Assembly (NCBI RefSeq): GCF_900142295.1
Contig: NZ_FSRL01000001.1
Location: 930,001 to 994,000, forward strand
From: Vannielia litorea
GTDB lineage: Bacteria > Pseudomonadota > Alphaproteobacteria > Rhodobacterales > Rhodobacteraceae
DNA: 64,000 bases
Direction: 5' to 3'
Positions 40,179 to 49,529 of this stretch are shown here, piece after piece. The notes under the pieces were generated by a model. It saw only the letters and a list, made by a program, of their open reading frames with translations. It was not told the origin of the DNA and did no database searches. Both the position numbers and the translations under genes were made by a program. How positions within the stretch are numbered: the stretch's first letter is position 1; every line of letters begins with the position of its first letter.

Positions 40179-41981
40179 ATGGCCAAGCCAGACCCGAAAG
40201 TACCCGGCAACGGCTGGGAAATCATCGCCCGCGTGGCCCCCTACCTCTGGCCCGCCGGCGAGACTGGCCTGAAGGTTGGCGTCATCCTGTCGCTGGTGGC
40301 TCTGCTCGTATCGAAGCTGATTTCGGTAGCCACGCCGTTCTTCTTCAAGGCCGCGGTCGACCAGCTCGCGGGGGATACACCCTCGACCGGCCTGCTCATC
40401 GGCCTCACGGCGGTATCGCTGACGGTGGCCTACGGCCTCGCGCGCCTCTTGACGGTGGGGTTTCAGCAACTCCGGGACGCGTTCTTTGCCCGCGTGGGCC
40501 AGCGGGCGCTGCGCCGCCTCGCACTGGAGACCTTCAACCACATTCATGCGCTGTCGATGCGTTACCACATCACCCGCCGAACCGGGGGCTTGAGCCGGAT
40601 CATCGAGCGCGGGGTCAAGGGTGTGGAGTTCCTGCTGCGGTTCATGCTGTTTTCCATCGGCCCGCTCATCCTGGAGCTGGTGATGGTCTGCGCCATCCTC
40701 GCCTGGGTCTTCGACCTGCGGTATCTCGCCGTACTCGTCGTCACCATCGCGCTCTACGTGTGGTTCACCTTCAAGGTCACCGAATGGCGGGTGAAGATCC
40801 GCAAGCAGATGAACGACAGCGATACCGATGCCAACCAGAAGGCGATCGACAGCCTGCTGAACTTCGAGACGGTCAAGTATTTCGGGGCCGAAAGCCGCGA
40901 GGCCGCGCGCTATGACGTGGCGATGGCCAGCTATGAGGATGCGGCGATCCGCACCAACTACTCGCTGGGATTTCTGAACTTCGGTCAGTCCCTGCTGATC
41001 ACGGGTGGCCTTGTGGCGGTGATGGTGATGGCGGCGATGGGCGTGCAGAACGGCACGCTTACGGTGGGCGATTTCGTGATGGTCAACGCCTACATGATCC
41101 AGATCACGGTTCCCCTGAACTTTCTTGGCTCGGTCTACCGCGAGATCCGGCAAGCGCTGGTCGACATGGGCGAAATGTTTGGCCTGCTGGGCCAGCCCGC
41201 CGAGATCGCCGACAAACCCGGGGCAGGGGCTCTGGCCGTTGGCGGCGCCGAGGTGCGGTTCGAGGATGTGCATTTCGGCTACGATGAGGAGCGGCCGATC
41301 CTGAGGGGCGTGAGCTTCACGGTGCCTGCGGGCAAGAGCCTGGCCATCGTGGGGGCGTCGGGCGCGGGCAAGAGCACCATCGGGCGGCTCTTGTTCCGGT
41401 TCTACGACGTCACCGGCGGGGCCGTGCGGATCGACGGTCAGGACATCCGTGACGTGACACAGGAGAGCCTGCACGCCGCCATCGGGGTGGTGCCGCAGGA
41501 CACGGTGCTCTTCAACGACACGATCCTCTACAACATCGCCTACGGTCGGCCGGAGGCGCGTTTCGAGGAGATCGTGGCGGTGGCGAAGTCGGCCCGTATT
41601 CACGACTTCATCGAGAGCCTGCCGCAGGGCTATCGGACCACCGTGGGTGAGCGCGGTCTGAAGCTATCCGGCGGCGAGAAGCAGCGGGTCGGGATTGCCA
41701 GGACCATGCTGAAGAACCCGCCGATCCTGCTGCTGGACGAGGCGACGAGCGCGCTCGACACCGAGACCGAGCAGCAGATCCAGGGTGCGCTGGCGCGGGC
41801 GGCCGAGGGGCGGACCGTGCTGACCATTGCCCACCGTCTCAGCACCGTCGCGGGGGCCGACGAGATCATCGTGCTCGATGCCGGTGAGGTGGTGGAACGC
41901 GGCAATCATGCCGAGCTTCTGGCGCGTTCCGGCAAATATGCCGCGCTCTGGGCGCAACAACTGCGGGAAGAGGCGGCCTGA
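40179..41981 (+). CDS. ABC exporter of the Atm1/HMT1 (ABCB7-like) type
   Basis: 600 residues, a half transporter: six membrane helices (about 30-310), then the ATPase with Walker A (GASGAGKSTIG), signature LSGGEKQR, Walker B (ILLLDEATSALD) and switch His (TIAHRLS). The membrane part contains NFETVKYFGAESREAARYD and TVGDFVMVNAYMIQITVPLNFLG, hallmarks of the mitochondrial Atm1 group. Members export glutathione-linked sulfur or metal conjugates. It dimerises in the inner membrane. No neighbour indicates the substrate, and the start is supported by the family N terminus more than by SD. Confidence 0.92.
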   Translation: MAKPDPKVPGNGWEIIARVAPYLWPAGETGLKVGVILSLVALLVSKLISVATPFFFKAAVDQLAGDTPSTGLLIGLTAVSLTVAYGLARLLTVGFQQLRDAFFARVGQRALRRLALETFNHIHALSMRYHITRRTGGLSRIIERGVKGVEFLLRFMLFSIGPLILELVMVCAILAWVFDLRYLAVLVVTIALYVWFTFKVTEWRVKIRKQMNDSDTDANQKAIDSLLNFETVKYFGAESREAARYDVAMASYEDAAIRTNYSLGFLNFGQSLLITGGLVAVMVMAAMGVQNGTLTVGDFVMVNAYMIQITVPLNFLGSVYREIRQALVDMGEMFGLLGQPAEIADKPGAGALAVGGAEVRFEDVHFGYDEERPILRGVSFTVPAGKSLAIVGASGAGKSTIGRLLFRFYDVTGGAVRIDGQDIRDVTQESLHAAIGVVPQDTVLFNDTILYNIAYGRPEARFEEIVAVAKSARIHDFIESLPQGYRTTVGERGLKLSGGEKQRVGIARTMLKNPPILLLDEATSALDTETEQQIQGALARAAEGRTVLTIAHRLSTVAGADEIIVLDAGEVVERGNHAELLARSGKYAALWAQQLREEAA

Positions 41982-42064
41982 GGCGGATCGGCCGGGCCAA
42001 GCCAGGCGGCGTGGCCCATGATTGCCGCCAGGGGGTGCGCCGCTCAGGGGGCGCACCTCGTGTT

Positions 42065-45000
42065 TCACTCGGCAGCGCGAACCTGTGGCGATGAGGGCTT
42101 GTCGTCCTTGCCCTCCGGCCCGTCCTTGGCCGTCTCCGGTTTCGATCCGCCTTCCGCCTCGGGGTTTGCCGTAGCTTGCGGCTCCTCCGCCGCCGTTTCC
42201 GGCTGGATTTCGGCCTCGGGCGTTTCCTGCGCCGCGTCCTTGTCCTCGACCACAACCTGCGGGGCTTCTTCTTCGGACCAGATGATCTCCGGGCTCTTCA
42301 CTTTGCGGGCGGCGCGGGCCAGGGAGGCGTCGCGGGCCACCCGGCTGGACCGGCCCAATGCGACCTTGCCGAGGCTCCGGAGCCCCCAATACGCGCCCTT
42401 GGAGGCCCAGATGCGCAGCGCCAGCATGGATGGCGTGAACACCAGGGTCAAAACCGTGGCCGTGCCGAGACCGAAGACCACCGCAGTCGCCAGCTGCTTC
42501 CACCAGAGCGCGGTGGGGCTGTCGAGAGAGTAGCCGCCATTGATGAAGTCGAGGCTGAGGCCCAGCATCATCGGCGTCAGGCCCGCCATAGTGGTGATGG
42601 TGGTCAGCAGCACCGGCCGCAACCGCGCCTCGGCGGTGCGGATCACCGCCTCGAGCCTCGGCATGTAGGCGGAATACTCCTGGTAGGTGTCGATCAGGAC
42701 AATGTTGTTGTTCACCACGATTCCCGCCAAGGCGACGATCCCGGTGCCGGTCATGATGATCGAGAAGGGCTGTCCGAGCAGCAGCATGCCCCAGAGCACC
42801 CCGGCCGTAGACAGCACCACGGCAAGCAGCACCAGCACAGCGTTGTAGAAGCTGTTGAACTGGGCGAGCAGGATTATGAACATCATGCCAAGCGCCATGC
42901 CGAAGGCACGCATCAGGAACGCCCCGCTCTCTTCCTGGTCTTCCTGGTCCCCGGTCCACTCCCAATCGACGCCGGTGGGCAGGGGGCTCTCGGCGCCGGA
43001 GAGCCACTCGGTGATGACACCGATCCGTTCGTTGGCGTTGACGGCGATGACGGAGGCGCCGGCAAACCTGCCGCCCTCTGCGGCGGCCTCCCGGGCGGCC
43101 TCAGTTTCCATGACGGCCAGCACGGTCCCGCCTTCGTCCACGAGCTTGGAAAGGCCCGGCGCCACATCCGCCTTGACGTCGTAGATCCGGCGCTGGTCGA
43201 CGCGGTCGATCCGGCCGATCTTGGGCACCGGCTTGCGGGTGATGAAGTTGGAGAGCGGCACGAGGCCGTCTGCGGTGCGCACCTTCAACTCGTCGAGCGT
43301 GGCCAGGACCCGGTCTTCGCGGGGCAGGCGGACGCGGATCTCGATCTCCTCGTCGGAGCTGTCGACGCGCATGGTGTCCAGCAGGATGCCGCGGGTCACG
43401 AGCTGCACCATCGCGCCCACCGTCGCCACGTCTGCGCCGTAGCGACCGGCCTTCTCCACGTCCACGTCGATCTGCCAGTCGATGCCAGGCAGGGGCGTGG
43501 TATCCTCGAGGTCGATGACGCCGGGCAGGCTGGAGAACTCGGCGCGGACCGTGGCCACGGCCTCCTCAAGGGCGCCGAAATCGCTGCCCGAGAGGCGGAG
43601 ATGAATCGGCTTGCCCGAGCCGGGGCCCATTGCGAGGTTCAGGATCTCCGGCTGGATGCCGGGAATCTCGAGAACCGCCTCTTCGAGCTTCTCGAGGATC
43701 ACGTCACCGTCGAGCTCGGCCAGCGGCACGTCATGCGTGCGGGCATACTCGGCGCGGTCCTCCCAGGGGATCAGCTCCAGCTGGATCTGTCCCACGGTGT
43801 CGAGCGGTGCCTGGCTGCCGCCGGTGTTCGAGTTCAGCCCGCCCTGGCCCGCGAAGGCGAAGGCGCTCTCGATACCCGGAATATGCGCCATGGCCTCCTC
43901 GACCTCGCGCACCATTTCGTCCTTCTCCGCGAGGCTGAGATTGCCGCGCGCGCGGACATAGACAATGGCCTGTTCGGGCTCGCTCTCGACAAAGAAGTCG
44001 ACGCCGTTGTTGTTGGCCCCATAGTAGCCGAAGGTGAAGATGACGAAGAAACCCACGGCACCGATGGTGACGAGTGGCATGATCGGGTTTCCGGCGATGG
44101 ACTTGATGATCCAGCCGAAGAACGTGCGCCGATGGCCGGCCTGAACACGCCTGGCGCGACGTTCGATACGGGCGGCATCCAGCGTAATCGTCGCCAGAAA
44201 GGCGGCGAAAGTGAAGAGCACGAGGCCGGGAACCACCGCCATCGCGCCGGGCAGAGGCGAGGTGCCACCAAAGAGATAGCCCGGGTTGATGCACTGCAGG
44301 GCAGCAATGAAGAGCAGATAGAGCGAGGGCACCACCAGCACCGCGCGTACCCACCACGGCAGGCGGCGCAGGCCTTGGGAGATGTTGTGGAACATCCGGC
44401 TCATCCGGCCCGAGACGCCCCCGAGCACCGGCAGATACACCAGCGCCACCAGCAGGGAAGCGGACAGCACGAAAATCAGCGTGACCGGCAGCATGCCCAT
44501 GAACTGTCCCGCCACGCCGGGCCAGAACAACATGGGCAGGAAGGCGCAAAGCGTGGTGGCGGTGGAGCTGACGATGGGCCAGAACATCCGCTTGGCGGCC
44601 TCCACATAGGCGTGCATCGGCCCGACCCCGTCGGTTATTCGCTTGTCGGCGTATTCCACCACCACGATCGCCCCGTCCACCAGCATCCCCACCGCGAGGA
44701 TCAGGCCGAACATCACGATGTTCGACACAGTGATTCCCATGATCGAAAGGAAGACGAAGCAGAGCAGAAAGCTGATCGGGATGGCGATGCCCACCAGCAT
44801 TGCGGGGCGGATACCCAGCGCGGCCAGAACCACGATGGCCACCAGGGCGATGGCGGTCATCACCGAGCCTTCAAGCTGCGAAACCATGGATTTCACCACG
44901 CGGCTCTGGTCATTGGAAGTTCCCACCTGGATCGCGTCGCGCAGCTCTGGCGGCCATTTGGCCATCTCGGCATCGACCGTGGCGCGGATCGCGGCGGCGG

Positions 45001-45880
45001 TGTCGATGATGTTGTAGCCCTTCTTCTTGGAGACCTGCAGAGCCACGGTGTTGACACCGTTGAAGCGGGCCGTGCCGGCGCGGTCCTCGAAGGTGAGGCG
45101 GATGTCGGCCAGATCGCCAAGAGTGACGATGCTGTCGCCGTTCACCTTGACGGGCAGCTTGTAGACATCCTGGCTGTTCTCGAAGCTGGCGGGGATCTTG
45201 ACCGAGAACGCGCCCTTTGGGGTTTCGATCTCGCCCGCCGCGATGAGCTGGTTGTTGTTCACCACCACGTTGATCAGCTCGGCAGCGGTGACGTTGTAGC
45301 TCTCCAGCTTGAGCGGGTCGATCACGACCTCGACCATCTCGTCGCGGTGGCCGGCCAGCGAGGCTTCCAGCACCGGTTCGAGGGTTTCGAGGCTGTCCTG
45401 CAGATCCTTCGCCACCTTGACGAGCGTGCGCTCGGGCAGGGCGCCGGTGAGGTTGACGATGATGATCGGGAACTCGGAGAAATTGATCTCGCCGATGGTG
45501 TAGTTGTCTGCTCCGGCCGGAAAACTCGCCTCCGCCGTGTTCATCGCGGCGCGCACGTCGGCCAGGGTGGCCGACTTGTCCCAGCCGAATTCGAACTCGA
45601 GCACGACGTTGGCATAGCCTTCCGTGGCCACGCCCTGCATGGTCTTGAGGCCGTCGAGCGAGGAGAGCTCGGTTTCCATCGGTTTGACCAGCATCTTTTC
45701 GGCGTCGGTCGCCGAAATGCCGGGGAAGGGCACGGATACGAAGACGGCCGGAATCTCGATATCCGGTTCGCCCTCCTTGGGCAGGCTGAGATAGGTCGCC
45801 CAGCCCACGAGGATGGACATCGCCACGAAGGCGAGGATCATCCGGGCGCGGGCGGCGGCCCAGTCGACGATACCTGTCAT
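42065..45880 (-). CDS. RND efflux permease, long form with extra membrane pair and acidic C-terminal tail
   Basis: 1271 residues, over 200 more than AcrB-like pumps. It begins DWAAARARMILAFVAMSILV; helix 4 has GMLVDGAIVVVEYADKR with the proton-relay Asp, and the late helices include GIVALAGIVVNNNIVLIDTY. Two additional hydrophobic segments (about 508-527 and 541-562, nt 44200-44360) lie between helices 6 and 7, suggesting 14 rather than 12 helices. After helix 12 a charged tail of about 90 residues is rich in Glu, Pro and Ala. The adaptor gene is directly upstream with an ATGA overlap. Substrate unknown; no TolC gene is present. Confidence 0.9.
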   Translation of the reverse strand: MTGIVDWAAARARMILAFVAMSILVGWATYLSLPKEGEPDIEIPAVFVSVPFPGISATDAEKMLVKPMETELSSLDGLKTMQGVATEGYANVVLEFEFGWDKSATLADVRAAMNTAEASFPAGADNYTIGEINFSEFPIIIVNLTGALPERTLVKVAKDLQDSLETLEPVLEASLAGHRDEMVEVVIDPLKLESYNVTAAELINVVVNNNQLIAAGEIETPKGAFSVKIPASFENSQDVYKLPVKVNGDSIVTLGDLADIRLTFEDRAGTARFNGVNTVALQVSKKKGYNIIDTAAAIRATVDAEMAKWPPELRDAIQVGTSNDQSRVVKSMVSQLEGSVMTAIALVAIVVLAALGIRPAMLVGIAIPISFLLCFVFLSIMGITVSNIVMFGLILAVGMLVDGAIVVVEYADKRITDGVGPMHAYVEAAKRMFWPIVSSTATTLCAFLPMLFWPGVAGQFMGMLPVTLIFVLSASLLVALVYLPVLGGVSGRMSRMFHNISQGLRRLPWWVRAVLVVPSLYLLFIAALQCINPGYLFGGTSPLPGAMAVVPGLVLFTFAAFLATITLDAARIERRARRVQAGHRRTFFGWIIKSIAGNPIMPLVTIGAVGFFVIFTFGYYGANNNGVDFFVESEPEQAIVYVRARGNLSLAEKDEMVREVEEAMAHIPGIESAFAFAGQGGLNSNTGGSQAPLDTVGQIQLELIPWEDRAEYARTHDVPLAELDGDVILEKLEEAVLEIPGIQPEILNLAMGPGSGKPIHLRLSGSDFGALEEAVATVRAEFSSLPGVIDLEDTTPLPGIDWQIDVDVEKAGRYGADVATVGAMVQLVTRGILLDTMRVDSSDEEIEIRVRLPREDRVLATLDELKVRTADGLVPLSNFITRKPVPKIGRIDRVDQRRIYDVKADVAPGLSKLVDEGGTVLAVMETEAAREAAAEGGRFAGASVIAVNANERIGVITEWLSGAESPLPTGVDWEWTGDQEDQEESGAFLMRAFGMALGMMFIILLAQFNSFYNAVLVLLAVVLSTAGVLWGMLLLGQPFSIIMTGTGIVALAGIVVNNNIVLIDTYQEYSAYMPRLEAVIRTAEARLRPVLLTTITTMAGLTPMMLGLSLDFINGGYSLDSPTALWWKQLATAVVFGLGTATVLTLVFTPSMLALRIWASKGAYWGLRSLGKVALGRSSRVARDASLARAARKVKSPEIIWSEEEAPQVVVEDKDAAQETPEAEIQPETAAEEPQATANPEAEGGSKPETAKDGPEGKDDKPSSPQVRAAE

Positions 45881-47130
45881 TGGGTCAGCTCCTCGAGGGT
45901 GACCTTCACCGGCACACCGTCTACCACATACTCCTGGCCCCGCGTGATCACACGCGCGCTTTCCGGCAGGCCGGTCACCCAGACACCATTCACCGTGTCG
46001 CGCAGCACGGTCACCGGCGCGAAGCGCGCGGTGTTCTCGGCGTCGACCCAGCGCACGCCGAGCGCACCGCCGTCATCGAGCGTGAGAGCGGACTGCGGCA
46101 GCAGTTGCGCCTTTGCACCGGCGGCGGCGATGGCGATCTCGGCGGTCTGGCCGTCGCGGATAGCCAGGTCGGGGTTGGGCACCTGCACCTCTACGCGGAA
46201 GGTGCGGGTCTGCGCATCGGCGGAGCGCGAGAGAAAGGTGACCTCGCCCGTGACCTCTTCGCCGGTGGCCAGCCGCGCGCCGGCCTGAGCGCCGACCACC
46301 ACCCGTCCCACCTCGGTTTCGGGCACGAAGCCCACCAGCTTGATCGGGTCGAGCTGGAGGATGGTGGCGCAATCGGATCCGGCCTGAAGCAGCATCCCGA
46401 GCTCCGCGCTGTCGCTCTCGAGCAGACCGGCAAAGGGCGCAGTGATCGTGAGGCGCTCGATTTCCTTTCTTGCGGCAGCCACGGCGGCCTCGGCGGTCTG
46501 GATCTGGCTCTTGGCCCCCTCGACGCCGGATCGCGCGGCCTGAACAGCGGCCTTGGCCGAAGAGACACCCGCCCTGGTGGCCGCAACGCGCGTGTCCGAG
46601 GCATAACCGCCCTGCGAAAGCTGGCTGGCGGCACGGTCATTGATTTCGGCTTCCTCGAGCGCCGCCTCGGCTTCGGCCACCCGGGCCTCGGCCTCGGGCA
46701 GGCCGGCCTGGGCAGAGGCCAGTTGGGCCTCCGCCTGTGCAAGCTGGGTCTCGCGGGTGCCCGGGTCGATCACGCAGAGCATCTGTCCGGCCTCGACAAA
46801 GGCCCCCTTGCGGAGCGGCTCCGAAATCACCTGGCCCGCGGTTTCGGCCCGCACGGTCACCTGGCGCGCTGCCTCCGTCCGGCCGCGGGTCACCACGGCA
46901 CTGTCGATCTCGCGGGCGAGGCTGTCGATCGCCATGACCGAGACCACCCGGGCCTCGCCAGCGCCGGTGCCGTCTTCCTCGACGGACCGTGGCGCCTCTT
47001 CCGCGGCCTCGGCCACAGTGGTCTCTTCGCTGTCGGCACCGGCGAAGGACAACAGCGCCTCGCGCTGCATGACCAAAAGATAGAGCACCGCTGCAACGCA
47101 GAGGGCGATGAGGATCGAAAACAGCCGCAT
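45877..47130 (-). CDS. RND efflux periplasmic adaptor (membrane fusion protein)
   Basis: 417 residues from the ATG at 47130, preceded by GCAAGGAAGGTCCGGCC, giving a membrane anchor MRLFSILIALCVAAVLYLLV; an upstream ATG at 47211 would spoil it. It has the biotin-lipoyl-like half QVTVRAETAGQVISEPLRKG, a long alpha-helical hairpin (about 110-215, Ala/Glu rich), and a second lipoyl half (LTITAPFAGLLESDSAELGM), then beta-barrel domains. It links the RND pump to an outer-membrane channel. Its stop overlaps the permease start. Confidence 0.92.
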   Translation of the reverse strand: MRLFSILIALCVAAVLYLLVMQREALLSFAGADSEETTVAEAAEEAPRSVEEDGTGAGEARVVSVMAIDSLAREIDSAVVTRGRTEAARQVTVRAETAGQVISEPLRKGAFVEAGQMLCVIDPGTRETQLAQAEAQLASAQAGLPEAEARVAEAEAALEEAEINDRAASQLSQGGYASDTRVAATRAGVSSAKAAVQAARSGVEGAKSQIQTAEAAVAAARKEIERLTITAPFAGLLESDSAELGMLLQAGSDCATILQLDPIKLVGFVPETEVGRVVVGAQAGARLATGEEVTGEVTFLSRSADAQTRTFRVEVQVPNPDLAIRDGQTAEIAIAAAGAKAQLLPQSALTLDDGGALGVRWVDAENTARFAPVTVLRDTVNGVWVTGLPESARVITRGQEYVVDGVPVKVTLEELTQ

Positions 47131-47425
47131 GGCCGGACCTTCCTTGCAACAATGGGGCGCAACGCGCCCCAGCATTCCGTTCGCTGGTGCAGAATTACCG
47201 GGGCCCATCATGCGCCGGTGTGTTCTGAACCGTTTGGTTTAGTTTAGCCGGATCGCAAGGTTGGCGCAAGCTACAGTTGCTGTTGTCCTTCGGACTCCTG
47301 ACAGGCCGCCCCGACGGCCCCTTGAAGTGTCCCGCCAACCCCCTTGGCATCGGGGCCGGTTTCCGGGTAAGAAGCACCGATCTTGCGGGGCGCAGACCCC
47401 GGTTGGCAAGGAAGAAGGCGGGCGG

Positions 47426-48079
47426 ATGAGCAATAGCGAGAGCTTCATCGACGAGGTCACCGACGAGCTGCGGCGCGACCGCCTGTTCGGCCTGATGCGG
47501 CGCTATGGTTGGATCCCGGTTCTGGTGATCGTCGTGCTCGTGGGCGGGGCGGCCTGGCTGGAGTGGCAGCGTGCCACCGCGCGGGCTGAGGCCGAAGCGC
47601 GCGGCGATGCGGTTCTGGCCGCGCTCGAGGCCGACGAAGGCGCGGCGCGACTGGAAGCGCTGGGCGGGCTCGAGGCCAGCGGAGCATTTTCTGCTGTGAT
47701 CGACCTGCTCGAAGCCGCCGAGAAACAGAGCGCGGAAGACCCGCAGGGGGCCGCCGAGACGCTTCTGGCGATCACCGACAATGCAACCCTGCCGCAGGCC
47801 TGGCGTGACTTGGCCGCGCTGAAGGCGGCGATGCTTGGGTCGGAGGCCCTGGACGCGGAGCGCCGCGCGGATCTGCTCGAGGGGTTGGCCGGGGGCGCAA
47901 CGCCCTTGGCGCAATTGGCCCGGGAGCAGCAGGTGTATCTCATGATCGAGGCGGGCGACCGGGAAGGTGCCCTGAAAGCCGCGGAGGCTCTCGTTGCCGA
48001 GAGCGGGTTGAGCCGGGGCTTGCAAGAGCGCGTCCTGCAAGTGATTGTGGCATTGGGAGGAAAGCCCGAAGAGGGCTGA
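47426..48079 (+). CDS. YfgM-like single-pass membrane protein with TPR-type periplasmic domain
   Basis: 217 residues from the ATG at 47426, with AAGGAAGAAGGCGGG upstream. A cytoplasmic N terminus (MSNSESFIDEVTDELRRDRL) precedes a membrane helix (about 28-47, GWIPVLVIVVLVGGAAWLEW) and helical repeats. Topology and its place just upstream of bamB and der match E. coli yfgM-bamB-der, where YfgM is a SecYEG-associated chaperone. Sequence alone would only support a TPR-like protein; the synteny strengthens the call. Confidence 0.82.
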   Translation: MSNSESFIDEVTDELRRDRLFGLMRRYGWIPVLVIVVLVGGAAWLEWQRATARAEAEARGDAVLAALEADEGAARLEALGGLEASGAFSAVIDLLEAAEKQSAEDPQGAAETLLAITDNATLPQAWRDLAALKAAMLGSEALDAERRADLLEGLAGGATPLAQLAREQQVYLMIEAGDREGALKAAEALVAESGLSRGLQERVLQVIVALGGKPEEG

Positions 48080-48149
48080 CCTGACCGCGCTGGCGCAAGC
48101 ATGAGGCGTGGCGCGGCAACGAGAGACGACGGGGCAAGGAAGACAGGCC

Positions 48150-49478
48150 GTGAGAGCAGCAACACAATGGATCACCGCAGGCGCGATCCTGGCCCTTCTG
48201 ACGGGCTGCGGCGGCGGCGAGCAGCCCTTGCCCGGCAAGCGTATCGGCATTCGCGAAGCGGCGGGCGTTTCGGACCTGGGCGGCGAGACGGCTCCGGTCT
48301 ACCGTGGCTCTGCGCCGATTTCGCTGCCCGCGCCGGTGAACCACGGCGAGTGGACCCATCGCAACGGCACCGCGCAGCATCGGATCCAGCATCCGGCCCT
48401 GGCCCGCAACCTTCAGGCGGTCTGGCGTGCAGACATCGGTGCCGGCAACAGCCGCAAGGCCCGGATCACCGCCGACCCTGTGGCCTCTGGTGGCCGGATC
48501 TTCGCAATGGACAGCCGGGCGCAGGTCACGGCCCTGTCGAGCGGCGGCGCCGTGATCTGGTCGACCGACATCACCCCCGCCCGTGACCGGACCAAGGATG
48601 CCTCCGGCGGCGGGCTCGCGGTGCAGGGCAATACGCTTTATGTCGCTAGCGGTTATGGCGAGCTTCTGGCGCTCGACACGGCGACGGGCGGTTTGCGCTG
48701 GCGCCAGCAGTTCGAGGCACCGGTGCAGGGCACCCCGACGGTCGAGGGCGGCACTGTCTATGTTGTCAGCCGCGACAGCCGGGCCTTTGCGGTCGATGCC
48801 GCGAACGGGCGGCTGAAGTGGGAGATGCCCGGCACGCCGACACCTTCGGTCATGGTCGGGGGGGCAGGGCCGGCCGTGACCGCCCGCAGCGTGATTTTCC
48901 CGATGGGCGCCAATACGGTGACTGCGGCACTGAAGCTCTCGGGGGTGCGCACCTGGGGCGAAATCATTGCCGGCGAGCGACGTGGGCGGGTCTACACCAA
49001 TTACTCCGACATCACCGGCGACCCGGTGGTTGCGGGCAACACGGTGTATGTGGGTACCCAGGCCGGGCGGACCGTGGCGCTCAACGCCGACAGCGGCGAG
49101 CGGCTCTGGACGGCGCAGGACGGAGCCTATTCGCCGGTCTGGCCTGCGGGCAACTCGGTGTTCCTCGTCTCCGACGCCAGCCAGCTGGTGCGGCTGAATG
49201 CGGCGACGGGCGAGACCATCTGGTCGGTCAAGCTGCCCGATTTCACCAAGCAGAAGGTGCGCCGCCGAAAGGCCGTGTTCGCCCACTACGGCCCGGTGCT
49301 GGCCGGTGGTCTGCTGCGGGTGGCCTCGGATGATGGCCTGCTGCGCAGCTTCGACCCGGTTTCGGGGGCGATGGTTGCAGCCGTGGAACTGCCGGGCGGC
49401 GCGGCCTCGAACCCGATCGTGGTGGCGGGCACGCTCTATGTGGTCAACGGCAAGGGCCAACTGGTGGCTTTCCGTTGA
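48150..49478 (+). CDS. bamB: Outer membrane assembly lipoprotein BamB (PQQ-like beta-propeller)
   Basis: 442 residues from a GTG at 48150, chosen because GCAAGGAAGACAGG precedes it and it gives a lipoprotein signal RAATQWITAGAILALLTGC with the lipobox cysteine C20. An in-frame GTG at 48108 would push the signal inward. The rest is a propeller of about eight blades with repeated motifs such as LLALDTATGGLRWRQQF, AVDAANGRLKWEM and ALNADSGERLW. BamB scaffolds the BAM complex at the outer membrane. It lies between the yfgM-like gene and der. Confidence 0.9.
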   Translation: MRAATQWITAGAILALLTGCGGGEQPLPGKRIGIREAAGVSDLGGETAPVYRGSAPISLPAPVNHGEWTHRNGTAQHRIQHPALARNLQAVWRADIGAGNSRKARITADPVASGGRIFAMDSRAQVTALSSGGAVIWSTDITPARDRTKDASGGGLAVQGNTLYVASGYGELLALDTATGGLRWRQQFEAPVQGTPTVEGGTVYVVSRDSRAFAVDAANGRLKWEMPGTPTPSVMVGGAGPAVTARSVIFPMGANTVTAALKLSGVRTWGEIIAGERRGRVYTNYSDITGDPVVAGNTVYVGTQAGRTVALNADSGERLWTAQDGAYSPVWPAGNSVFLVSDASQLVRLNAATGETIWSVKLPDFTKQKVRRRKAVFAHYGPVLAGGLLRVASDDGLLRSFDPVSGAMVAAVELPGGAASNPIVVAGTLYVVNGKGQLVAFR

Positions 49479-49529
49479 GGTGAAAGCGGTGTATGAGGCG
49501 CCTTTGTTGCCTCGCATCGGTCCGTTAAC

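Noticed and set aside
42176..46288. 1370-codon plus-strand frame across the RND operon
   Set aside because: Rich in Gly, His, Arg and Asp as expected from the complement of RND codons; the minus strand has clear permease motifs.
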